Assembly (NCBI GenBank): GCA_004557855.1
Contig: SFFJ01000001.1
Span: forward strand, 62,001 to 126,000
Direction: 5' to 3'
Length of the DNA stretch: 64,000 bases
DNA from: Oscillospiraceae bacterium
Lineage (GTDB): Bacteria > Bacillota > Clostridia > Oscillospirales > Ruminococcaceae
Each line of letters begins with the position of its first letter. Within the stretch, counting starts at the first letter, position 1. The notes under the pieces were generated by a model. That model was not told the origin of the DNA and did not search any database. It worked only from the letters and a program-made list of their open reading frames with translations. Positions 1-6,663 of the stretch are shown here, one piece after another. The translations under genes and the position numbers were made by a program.

Positions 1-179
1 GTGGTATTGTGGGCGGCGGCGGCCTCGGTAAGATCGCCATCAACTACGGTTATTACCGCTATAAATACCTGGTGATGCTGCTGGCCGTCATCCTGCTCAT
101 CATTATCGTTCAGGTATTCCAAAGCGTCGGCACCCGCCTTTCGGTCAAGCTGGATAAGCGCCTGAAACAGAATCGCTGA
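1..179 (+). CDS. metI: Methionine ABC transporter permease MetI, C-terminal fragment
   Basis: The window opens inside a plus-strand reading frame that gives 58 residues before a TGA at 177-179. The fragment begins with a Gly-rich segment (GIVGGGGLGKIAINYGY), then a hydrophobic helix (LVMLLAVILLIIIVQVF), then a short basic tail. This is the characteristic end of MetI, the membrane subunit of the MetNIQ methionine importer. The rest of the gene, and presumably metN and metQ, lie outside the window. The identification rests on the conserved Gly-rich motif and its position near the C-terminus; related D-methionine-type permeases share it. Confidence 0.8.
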   Translation, partial: GIVGGGGLGKIAINYGYYRYKYLVMLLAVILLIIIVQVFQSVGTRLSVKLDKRLKQNR

Positions 180-190
180 CCCCATAAAAA

Positions 191-237
191 ATCGGCTCCC
201 GGATCCTCTGTGATCCCGAAGCCGATCTTTTTTATTT
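191..237 (+). terminator. Terminator after metI
   Basis: Stem ATCGGCT...AGCCGAT with inner GGATC/GATCC pairing, followed by CTTTTTTATTTTT. It sits 12 bases after the metI stop and separates it from the convergent gene that ends at 256. Confidence 0.85.
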
Positions 238-255
238 TTCGTCCCTGCGCCGCCG

Positions 256-1335
256 TTAATCCCCATTCAGCACAAAGCGCATCAGCACCGGGTTGTGGTC
301 GGAATACCGGAACCCGGTCTGCACATTCTCCAGATAATTCACCGTCACATTATCGCTGACGATAAACCCATCCACGATGATGGTGAAGTTCCCCTCCACA
401 TAGGGGATATCGCAGTTGCGGCAGGTGGGCTGCGTCACCCCGCCGGTGTAGTTATCGCAGCGGGTCAGCCCCTCGGGCAGCATCTCAATGGGGAACGGCT
501 GCGCCCAGCCGAAATCGGTCATTTCGCCGCCGTTTAACACCTGCGTGGAATTGCCGGTGAAATCGTGGTTAAAATCGCCGCCGCACACCACATAGTTGCC
601 CTGCCGGTACTCGCCCAGCATATCGCCAAACAGCATATTCATCTGCGCCGCACGGATCTCATCACTGCCGCCGTAGGCCGAAAGATGAACATTGTAAAGC
701 ACCAGCTCCCGGCCGTTTTCGGTGGGCACCCGGCTCACGGTATAGCAGCGGTCCAAATCAAGGAACTTGGAAAAGCCGGTGGAAATGGGCAGGCTGCGCC
801 GCACCGCCCCGGTGATCCCCACGCTGCTGAAGGTCACAAGGCTGCTGTTGGAGCTGCCATGCGGCTGGCTGAACGGGTACATCAGGAAGGCGGAATGATA
901 GTTGACGGCATCCACCTCGGCCATTGCGGCATATTTTTCCCGCAGCAGCGCCTGCTCATTGATGTGATAGCTGCGGGTGGAGTCAAAGTCCACCTCCTGG
1001 AACAGCACAAAATCCGGGTTCAGCGCCGCCACGGTATCGGCAGCGTCGTTCACGCAGGTCGTCACGCTTTCGGGGCTAGCCGCCCAGGATTCCACTCCGC
1101 CATCCATGAAGAAGGTATAGTCGGCGGTATAGGCGCCAAAGCCGATATTCTGCGTCGTAATGGCGTATTCCTTCTCTATCTGTACCGTCTGCTCGGCCTC
1201 CAACGGGTTGCGGGGCGTCAGTTCCTGCCCGTCGGGGATGCGGTTATAGCTCAACATCACATAGGCCACATAAATAACGGCCGCCGCCAGCACCACCGCC
1301 AGCAGGATAAGCAAAATCTTCAGTACTTTTTTCAT
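256..1335 (-). CDS. Membrane-anchored endonuclease/exonuclease/phosphatase-family protein
   Basis: The protein has 359 residues and one N-terminal membrane helix (about residues 5-27), so the catalytic domain is expected outside the membrane. The domain shows the motifs of the DNase I/exonuclease III/sphingomyelinase fold: a metal-binding Glu in FVLFQEVDFD, then YNVHLSAYGG, GGDFNHDF, and the terminal SDHNPVLMRF with its catalytic His. Members hydrolyse phosphodiesters in nucleic acids, lipids or inositol phosphates; the substrate here cannot be read from the sequence. The ATG is preceded by GGGAGGATCATCATA. It lies 30 bases downstream of the TIM-barrel gene at 1366-2097 on the same strand, so the two are probably cotranscribed. 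Confidence 0.75.
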   Translation of the reverse strand: MKKVLKILLILLAVVLAAAVIYVAYVMLSYNRIPDGQELTPRNPLEAEQTVQIEKEYAITTQNIGFGAYTADYTFFMDGGVESWAASPESVTTCVNDAADTVAALNPDFVLFQEVDFDSTRSYHINEQALLREKYAAMAEVDAVNYHSAFLMYPFSQPHGSSNSSLVTFSSVGITGAVRRSLPISTGFSKFLDLDRCYTVSRVPTENGRELVLYNVHLSAYGGSDEIRAAQMNMLFGDMLGEYRQGNYVVCGGDFNHDFTGNSTQVLNGGEMTDFGWAQPFPIEMLPEGLTRCDNYTGGVTQPTCRNCDIPYVEGNFTIIVDGFIVSDNVTVNYLENVQTGFRYSDHNPVLMRFVLNGD

Positions 1336-1365
1336 TATGATGATCCTCCCGTTAAGCAGGTTATG

Positions 1366-2097
1366 TTACAAAAGCTCCAAAAGATCCTCATCCTCCACAC
1401 GGGGGGCAGCGGCGTTTTCGCGCTCACGGTAGCCGGACATGATCACCCGGAACAGCTCCTTGGTGGAGGGCGGCGTATAGCTGATGGCATTGGCACCTGC
1501 CTCTATCGTTTCCAGGATGGACTCCTCGGTGGGGCCGCCGGTGGCAATCATAGGCACATCGGGGAACTTCTCCCGAATCTTCCGCACCACCCCGGCGGTA
1601 CGCTCGGCAGCGGAAACATTCAGGACCGAAGCACCGGCCGCCAGTCTTGCCGCGATATCATAATTTTCACTGGTCACGGTGGCGATGATGGGGATATCCA
1701 CCACCTTTTTCATCGTTTCCACCGTCTGGTTGCGCATGGGTGCGTTCACCACCACACCAAAGGCGCCCTGCGCCTCGGCATCCTTGGCCAGCATCACGCT
1801 GCGTATGCCGTCGGTAACACCGCCGCCCACCCCGCACACCACGGGGATGGAGGAAGCGGAAATAATGGCATCCATAATGACCTGCTGCGGCGTAAAGGGG
1901 TAAACCGCCAGCACCGCATCGGCATTACAGTTGCGGATGATGGCAATATCGGTGGTGAAGATCAGCGACTTCATTCGTCTGCCCATAATGATGATCCCGC
2001 TGGCTCGTCGGATGACCGAGGGCAGGGCAAGGCTGTTATGATCCCGCAGCGCACTGTGGATAAATGCGGGCGGTTGTCTGTTTTCATTCTTGCTCAT
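1366..2097 (-). CDS. TIM-barrel protein of unknown function
   Basis: Predicted protein of 243 residues. I chose the ATG at 2097 because AAAGGAGGAACCATC lies just upstream; a longer in-frame reading extends into the preceding terminator and is not credible. The sequence has the alternating pattern of a (beta/alpha)8 barrel with phosphate-binding-type glycine motifs (GVGGGVTDG near residue 88 and IATGGPTEESI near residue 190), reminiscent of IMP dehydrogenase or ThiG-like barrels. Close relatives in Clostridia are usually called only 'hydrolase'. No catalytic Cys or flavin signature is obvious, so no reaction is assigned. An extended -10 (TGGTATAAT) lies upstream. Confidence 0.6.
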   Translation of the reverse strand: MSKNENRQPPAFIHSALRDHNSLALPSVIRRASGIIIMGRRMKSLIFTTDIAIIRNCNADAVLAVYPFTPQQVIMDAIISASSIPVVCGVGGGVTDGIRSVMLAKDAEAQGAFGVVVNAPMRNQTVETMKKVVDIPIIATVTSENYDIAARLAAGASVLNVSAAERTAGVVRKIREKFPDVPMIATGGPTEESILETIEAGANAISYTPPSTKELFRVIMSGYRERENAAAPRVEDEDLLELL

Positions 2098-2145
2098 GAT
2101 GGTTCCTCCTTTGGGATCAGTGTGGTATCTGCCATAATACAGGGT

Positions 2146-2154
2146 AATTATACC
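2146..2154 (-). promoter_or_regulatory. Extended -10 upstream of the TIM-barrel gene
   Basis: On the minus strand the sequence reads TGGTATAAT about 50 bases before the start codon at 2097, right after the terminator of the upstream operon. No good -35 is seen, so the call rests on the extended -10 alone. Confidence 0.4.
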
Positions 2155-2164
2155 ACATCCCCCC

Positions 2165-2201
2165 GCAAAAAGATAGCCCGGAGCAGCGATCTCTCCGGGC
2201 A
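2165..2201 (-). terminator. Terminator of the G3E GTPase operon
   Basis: On the minus strand, GCCCGGAG pairs with CTCCGGGC and is followed by TATCTTTTTG. It lies about 33 bases after the stop of the gene at 2234. Confidence 0.8.
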
Positions 2202-2233
2202 AATCCGTTCTTTTGTGGCCACCGGCCCTCTTT

Positions 2234-3187
2234 TTAATAGAAGGTGGCAACCTCCTGCTCCGGCTCCTCGGCGGGGACGCAGGCGGTCACGGCCAGTACC
2301 GGGCCGCGCTTGCCGTAAACGGTGCTGAAGCGGATATCCAGATTGGCGGTGACGGTGTACCAGCCGCCGTTTTCCAGCTTTTCGGGGGGATAGCCGGTAC
2401 AGGCCAGCCCCATAAAGGTGATATCCTCCACGCAGCAGGTCATCACATGCCGCCCGCACACAAAGCAGTTTTTCAGGCTGCGGTGCTTGGTGACCACCCG
2501 CCCCTTGAACCGTACCGTTTTGCCCTGATATTTTTCCATTTCCTCGGTCAGGTCACGGTACCATACGGCAAAATCATTATCCCCTATTTCGATGACCGGG
2601 GTGTTGATATCAAAGGGCAGCGGGTCCTCTATCTCGTCATAATCAAAGCTGCCGTCCACATAGTCATAGCCGATATCGGTCCGGCGGCTCACCCCTCTTA
2701 TCACCTTGTGGATCTCCATTTTATCGGCGCCCACCGGTGCGCGGTTCAGCAGCACCATTTCGCAGCTGGTCAGCTTATCCACCATCAGGCTGCGCATATT
2801 GGTATTGTAGCTTAAAAAGGTATTGTAGTCCGCCAGCATGACCTCCTGATAGATCATCCAGCCCTGCGGCATCTGCTCATACAGTCTTTGCAGCAGCCAC
2901 ATTCCGTTATATTCTATCACTACCCTGTCCACCCGGTGGATCTTCTGCCATTCTCCAAGCTTTTCGGCGGTCAGCTCCTCCTCGCTTTCGATGGGCAGGA
3001 TATGCACATTTTTCATCAGCGGGTGGGAAAGGTCGTACTCCTCCTCGCCCTCCTCACACAGCACCAACAGGGTATGCTCCCCGGCATTGAATTTCTTATC
3101 CTCCAGCGTTTCCCGGATAAAGCGGGTCTTGCCGCCCTCCAGAAAACCGGTGAACAGGTAGACCGGGATCTCAACAGCCTTTGCCAT
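2234..3187 (-). CDS. G3E (CobW)-like GTPase with C-terminal OB-type domain
   Basis: 317 residues if translation starts at the second ATG (3187), which lies 7 bases from GGAGGG; an ATG two codons upstream sits too close to that site. The N-terminal half begins IPVYLFTGFLEGGKT, a Walker A loop (residues 14-21) of the G3E/CobW metallochaperone GTPase class. The CxCC metal motif typical of this class is absent at its usual place. The C-terminal third (QGKTVRFKGRVV, then CFVCGRHVMTCCVED) resembles the Cys-rich domain found in the TIGR03943/DUF1980 partner of YcgQ/R-type permeases. It follows the second G3E GTPase by 17 bases, which suggests the two act together in metal (probably zinc) handling. 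The exact function is inferred. Confidence 0.65.
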   Translation of the reverse strand: MAKAVEIPVYLFTGFLEGGKTRFIRETLEDKKFNAGEHTLLVLCEEGEEEYDLSHPLMKNVHILPIESEEELTAEKLGEWQKIHRVDRVVIEYNGMWLLQRLYEQMPQGWMIYQEVMLADYNTFLSYNTNMRSLMVDKLTSCEMVLLNRAPVGADKMEIHKVIRGVSRRTDIGYDYVDGSFDYDEIEDPLPFDINTPVIEIGDNDFAVWYRDLTEEMEKYQGKTVRFKGRVVTKHRSLKNCFVCGRHVMTCCVEDITFMGLACTGYPPEKLENGGWYTVTANLDIRFSTVYGKRGPVLAVTACVPAEEPEQEVATFY

Positions 3188-3204
3188 TTTCATTCCCTCC
3201 GTGA

Positions 3205-4350
3205 TCAGTCAAGATGGAACAGCGAGGCCAAGGCGTTCTCCTTCAGCTCGGCACCGATGACGCACAAACGGCCGGTCACACCGGCAGCACCGGTGCGTAC
3301 CTCCACCTCACCGGGGACGTAGTCAAAGTGCAGCCACTTGCCGTCCGTCCCCGCCACAATGCCCTTGGCACGCAGCACCTGGCCGTAATCGCCGGTATCC
3401 AGCGCCTGAAGCGCAGCAGCCAGCTCCTGCTGCTCGTAGGGGTGAGCGGTCTCACGGCCCCAGCTTGTAAACACCTCATCGGCGTGGTGATGCTCGTGGT
3501 CATGGCAGCCGCAGCCGCATTCCTCACCGTGCTCGTGGTGGTGATGCTCATGGTCGTGGCAGCCGCAGCCGCACTCCTCACCATGCTCATGGTGGTGATT
3601 CTCGTGGTCGTGGCAGCCGCAGCCGCATTCCTCGCCATGCTCATGGTGGTGATGCTCGTGGTCGTGACAGCCGCAGCCGCATTCCTCGCCATGCTCGTGG
3701 TGGTGATGGTGATGCTCCTGCTCCTCGGCCAGCTCCTCCAGCGCCGCAGAAAGAGTATCCCGGCGTTCCATGGCCGCCAGCAGCTGCTTACCGTCCAGCT
3801 CGTCCCACGGGGTCGTCACGATGGTCGCAGTCGGGTTCTTTTCCCGCAGCAGCGCAACACAGGCATCCAGCTTGTCCTGCTTCATCCCGCCGGTGCGGCT
3901 CAAAATAATGGCGCTGGCGTGCTCCACCTGGTTATTGAAAAACTCGCCGAAATTCTTCATATACATCTTGGCCTTGGCGGCGTCCACCACGGTGGTAAAG
4001 CCGTTCAGCACCACATCCGGCATCTGCAAATCCTGCACCGCACGGATAACGTCGCTCAACTTTCCGACGCCGGACGGCTCGATAAGGATGCGGTCGGGGT
4101 GATAGGTGTCCATCACCTGCCGCAGCGCCTTGCCGAAATCCCCCACCAGACTGCAGCAGATGCAGCCGCTGTTCATTTCGGTAATGTTGATCCCGGCCTC
4201 CTGCAAAAAGCCGCCGTCAATGCCGATCTCACCAAACTCATTTTCAATGAGCACCAGCTGCTCGCCGGTATAGGCCTCGGCAATCAGCTTCTTGATGAGG
4301 GTCGTCTTGCCGGCGCCCAGAAAGCCGGAGAAAATATCGATTTTAGTCAT
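3205..4350 (-). CDS. G3E/CobW-family metallochaperone GTPase with His/Cys-rich repeats
   Basis: A 381-residue cytoplasmic GTPase. The N-terminus has Walker A GFLGAGKTT (residues 9-17), the signature metal-binding CxCC in SGCICCSLVG (about residues 61-70), and the switch/guanine motifs LIEPSGVGK. A C-terminal CobW_C domain ends the protein. Between them, residues about 213-289 hold four consecutive 18-residue units of the form EHHHHEHGEECGCGCHDH. Such His-rich loops in the YeiR/ZNG1/CobW group bind zinc or related metals, and the GTPase is thought to transfer metal to client enzymes under metal limitation. The array is unusually regular and combines His with three Cys per unit. It is cotranscribed with the second G3E protein. 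Zinc is the best guess; nickel or cobalt is possible. Confidence 0.8.
   Translation of the reverse strand: MTKIDIFSGFLGAGKTTLIKKLIAEAYTGEQLVLIENEFGEIGIDGGFLQEAGINITEMNSGCICCSLVGDFGKALRQVMDTYHPDRILIEPSGVGKLSDVIRAVQDLQMPDVVLNGFTTVVDAAKAKMYMKNFGEFFNNQVEHASAIILSRTGGMKQDKLDACVALLREKNPTATIVTTPWDELDGKQLLAAMERRDTLSAALEELAEEQEHHHHHHEHGEECGCGCHDHEHHHHEHGEECGCGCHDHENHHHEHGEECGCGCHDHEHHHHEHGEECGCGCHDHEHHHADEVFTSWGRETAHPYEQQELAAALQALDTGDYGQVLRAKGIVAGTDGKWLHFDYVPGEVEVRTGAAGVTGRLCVIGAELKENALASLFHLD
3487..3714. repeat. In-frame 54-bp tandem repeats (four units)
   Basis: Four copies at 54-bp spacing (for example around 3501, 3555, 3609 and 3663) encode the 18-residue His/Cys-rich units of the G3E GTPase. Copies differ by only a few bases, which suggests recent expansion or homogenisation. 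Confidence 0.9.
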
Positions 4351-4417
4351 AAAAGCATCTTCTTTCCATAAGAATTATTTACTGTAATGATCCCTTCCCT
4401 GACAAAAGCACACACCA

Positions 4418-4503
4418 CGGCGGGCGCAGCCTCCGCTTAAGTCGTGCTGACCCTCCGCTGCGGCGGGCGCAGCCTCCGCTTGAGTCGTGCTGACCCTCCG
4501 CTG
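4418..4503. repeat. 43-bp direct repeat, two tandem copies, in a 5' leader
   Basis: Two adjacent 43-bp copies (4418-4460 and 4461-4503) start CGGCGGGCGCAGCCTCCGCT and differ at one base. They lie between the promoter at 4616-4644 and the G3E GTPase start, so they would be transcribed as part of its leader. A related, single-copy block occurs at 28373-28453. The open frames across them have no ribosome site and look non-coding. Confidence 0.7.
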
Positions 4504-4615
4504 CGCTTCGGGCGGCCCTCCCCGCTGCGGCGTGCCCGCCTCTCACAGCAGAATCCTGCGGCGTATCTCCCCGCAAAAGCCCTATGCACTCCTGCCAAGT
4601 GAAGCAATCTAAAAT

Positions 4616-4644
4616 ATTATACTACTTTTGTCAACATTTCGCAA
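4616..4644 (-). promoter_or_regulatory. Promoter for the G3E GTPase operon
   Basis: Minus-strand TTGCGA, 17 bases, TATAAT. A second, overlapping pair TTGACA-17-TAGATT is shifted downstream. The leader to the GTPase start is about 260 bases and carries the 43-bp repeats. No clear Zur-type dyad was seen. Confidence 0.65.
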
Positions 4645-4654
4645 TCCCGCCGTT

Positions 4655-5881
4655 TTACACCACCTGCAGCAGGTAGAACTTCAAATAATCGGTCTCCGGC
4701 ACACCGGGCAGGATGGGGTGATCGGGCGCCTGCTGCCTTGCCTCGATCTGGCGCAGCGTGACCCCGGCATCCAGCGCCGCCTCCTGCAGCATCCTGCGGA
4801 ACATCTCATCGGTCATAAAATGGGAGCAGGAGCAGGTGGCCAGATACCCGCCCCGGGGCAGCAGCCGCATCGCCTTCATGTTGATCTCCTTGTAGCCGTG
4901 GTAGGCGTTTTTGGCGGTGGCCCGGCTTTTGGTAAAGGCCGGCGGGTCAAGAATAATATAATCGTAGCCGCACTTTTTCTCCCGCGCCATTTCGGTCAGC
5001 AGGTCAAAAACATCGGCGCACTTATAGTCAAGGTTGGTCAGCCCATTGCGCCTGCCGTTTTCGGCGGCCAGCTCCAGCGCAAAGGCCGAAACATCCACCG
5101 CAGTAACCTGCTGCGCCCCGGCCGCTGCGGCATTCAGCGCAAAGGCGCCGGTGTGGGTGAAGCAGTCCAGTACCCGGCGGCCGCGCGCCAGCCTTGCCGC
5201 CGCCTGCCGGTTATACTTCTGGTCAAGGAAAAACCCGGTTTTCTGCCCCTCGATATAGTCCACATCGTATTTTATCCCGTTTTCGGTGATGGTCACATGG
5301 CCGGAAAGGTCGGTTTTCAGTCCCTCCATCGGGTAAAAGCCCTTTCCCTGCTCCAGCCCCTCCAGCGCCCGTATCGCCACATCGTTGCGCTCATATATCG
5401 CATCGATGGTCTCGCCGTCCTCCCGCAGCAGTTCTACCAGCGCCCGGTACACCATATCCTTGCGGCGCTCCATTCCCAGGGAAAGCACCTGCGTCACCAG
5501 CACATTCTCAAAGCGGTCTACCGTCAGCCCGGGGAACTGGTCGGCCTCCCCGAAAATCAGGCGGCAGCAGCGGTAGTCAGTCGGGCCCATCACCGTCTTG
5601 CGGTAGTCCAGCGCATAGCGCACCCGCCGCCGGAAAAACGCTTCATCAAAGGTATCGTTGGCGTTCCGGCTGATGACCCTTACCCGGATTTTGGAATGGT
5701 CATTCACCCAGCCGCTGCCCAGATACCGCCCCTTACTGCTTACCACATCCACCATGTCGCCGTTTTGATAGACGCCCTCTACGGCCGCCACTTCCTCGCC
5801 GTACACCCACGGATGACCGGCCTTCAGGCTGCGCTCGGCCTTCGGTGTCACAGTAAAAACCGGGTAATCTCTTGCTGTCAT
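4655..5881 (-). CDS. rlmI: 23S rRNA m5C methyltransferase, RlmI type
   Basis: 408 residues, the usual length for RlmI (about 396). An N-terminal PUA domain (residues about 8-75, with AGHPWVYGEEV) is followed by the EEHEE-like linker region and a Rossmann SAM-dependent methyltransferase domain (VLDCFTHTGAFALNAAAAG, VDVSAFALE, then YIILDPPAF). The catalytic Cys lies in LATCSCSHFM. The enzyme methylates a cytosine of 23S rRNA (C1962 in E. coli) at C5. The ATG follows GGGAGAGATACT. A promoter-like TTGCTT-17-TATGAT lies upstream and overlaps the divergent flavodoxin promoter region. Confidence 0.85.
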   Translation of the reverse strand: MTARDYPVFTVTPKAERSLKAGHPWVYGEEVAAVEGVYQNGDMVDVVSSKGRYLGSGWVNDHSKIRVRVISRNANDTFDEAFFRRRVRYALDYRKTVMGPTDYRCCRLIFGEADQFPGLTVDRFENVLVTQVLSLGMERRKDMVYRALVELLREDGETIDAIYERNDVAIRALEGLEQGKGFYPMEGLKTDLSGHVTITENGIKYDVDYIEGQKTGFFLDQKYNRQAAARLARGRRVLDCFTHTGAFALNAAAAGAQQVTAVDVSAFALELAAENGRRNGLTNLDYKCADVFDLLTEMAREKKCGYDYIILDPPAFTKSRATAKNAYHGYKEINMKAMRLLPRGGYLATCSCSHFMTDEMFRRMLQEAALDAGVTLRQIEARQQAPDHPILPGVPETDYLKFYLLQVV

Positions 5882-5926
5882 AGTATCTCTCCCATCCGGC
5901 TGAAATCTCCCTATATCATAGCCTTT

Positions 5927-5975
5927 TTGCCGGCAAAAAGCAACACTTGCCGTTCCCCGGCAAATGGGCTATAAT
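5927..5975. promoter_or_regulatory. Divergent promoter region with TTGCCGGCAA dyads
   Basis: Plus strand: TTGCCG at 5947-5952, 17 bases, TATAAT at 5970-5975, which would drive the flavodoxin gene. Minus strand: TTGCTT-17-TATGAT for rlmI. Two related dyads, TTGCCGGCAA (5927-5936) and TTGCCG-N5-CGGCAA (5947-5963), overlap both promoters and could be a shared operator. The rest of the 5882-6150 gap holds imperfect repeats of GGCATCAGCC (near 6030 and 6048). Confidence 0.55.
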
Positions 5976-6150
5976 CATACCGTACGGCGGCAGCCATAAG
6001 GGCCGCCTGACTGCGTCGCTCCCTTGACAGGCATCAGCCCGCCTTGCGTCGGGCATCAGCCTGCCGGCGGCGCTCCTTGTCACACAACCCTTCTGCCCGC
6101 CGCCTGCTCCCTGCCCCTGTCCCACTAACATCATGCCCAAGGAGGTCCCC

Positions 6151-6594
6151 ATGAAAACCGCCATCTGCTACTATTCCCGCCACCACGGCAATACCCTGAA
6201 GGTACTGGAGGCCATGGCCGAAGCCGCCGATATCGACCTCATCGATGTCACCAGCCGCATGGCCGCCCACCTCCCACAGTACGACCGCATCGGCTTCGCC
6301 TCCGGCATCTACTATTCCAAATTCCACCCCACCGTCATCGATTACGCCGAGCGTTACCTGCCGCAGGGCAAGGAGGTCTTTTTCGTCGCCACCCACGGCT
6401 CTAGATCCTGCCCCGATAAATACTTTTCCGCCATCTCCGGGGTCGCCTCCGCCAAGGACTGCACCGTCCTCGGCCGGTTTGCCTGCCGCGGCTACGATAC
6501 CTTCGGCCCGTTTAAGCTCATCGGCGGCATGGCCAAGGGCCACCCGGATGCCGCTGACCTGCAAAACGCCCGTGCCTTTATCCAAGCCCTGTAA
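6151..6594 (+). CDS. Flavodoxin-family protein
   Basis: 147 residues from the ATG at 6151, which is preceded by CCAAGGAGGTCCCC; an in-frame ATG six codons earlier lies within that site and is rejected. The N-terminus CYYSRHHGNT matches the FMN-phosphate loop of flavodoxins. The second half carries the Gly/aromatic segments expected around the isoalloxazine ring (FACRGYDTFGPFKLIGG). It would be a small cytoplasmic electron carrier or a flavin-dependent quinone-type reductase; the partner is unknown. The gene is monocistronic, with its own promoter and terminator. Confidence 0.75.
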   Translation: MKTAICYYSRHHGNTLKVLEAMAEAADIDLIDVTSRMAAHLPQYDRIGFASGIYYSKFHPTVIDYAERYLPQGKEVFFVATHGSRSCPDKYFSAISGVASAKDCTVLGRFACRGYDTFGPFKLIGGMAKGHPDAADLQNARAFIQAL

Positions 6595-6609
6595 AAACCG
6601 AAAATCGAC

Positions 6610-6660
6610 CGGCAGCTCGCTCCTTTGTCCCGCGGAGCTCGCTGCCGGCCTTTTCTTTTT
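6610..6660. terminator. Bidirectional terminator
   Basis: The long inverted repeat CCGGCAGCTCGCTCC...GGAGCTCGCTGCCGG is followed by CCTTTTCTTTTT. It serves the plus-strand flavodoxin gene and, less strongly, the converging ABC operon that ends at 6664. Confidence 0.8.
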
Positions 6661-6663
6661 ATA

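Noticed and set aside
565..2328. Long plus-strand open frame of 587 codons
   Set aside because: It is antisense to the EEP-domain and TIM-barrel genes, has no ribosome site and reads as His/Gly/Gln-rich shadow sequence; many similar antisense frames occur in this GC-rich DNA.
3480..3720. CRISPR-like regular repeats
   Set aside because: The four 54-bp units are contiguous, in frame, without spacers, and encode the His/Cys loop of a GTPase.
4379..4576. Possible small protein in the G3E leader
   Set aside because: It spans the 43-bp repeats, has no Shine-Dalgarno site and no recognisable pattern.
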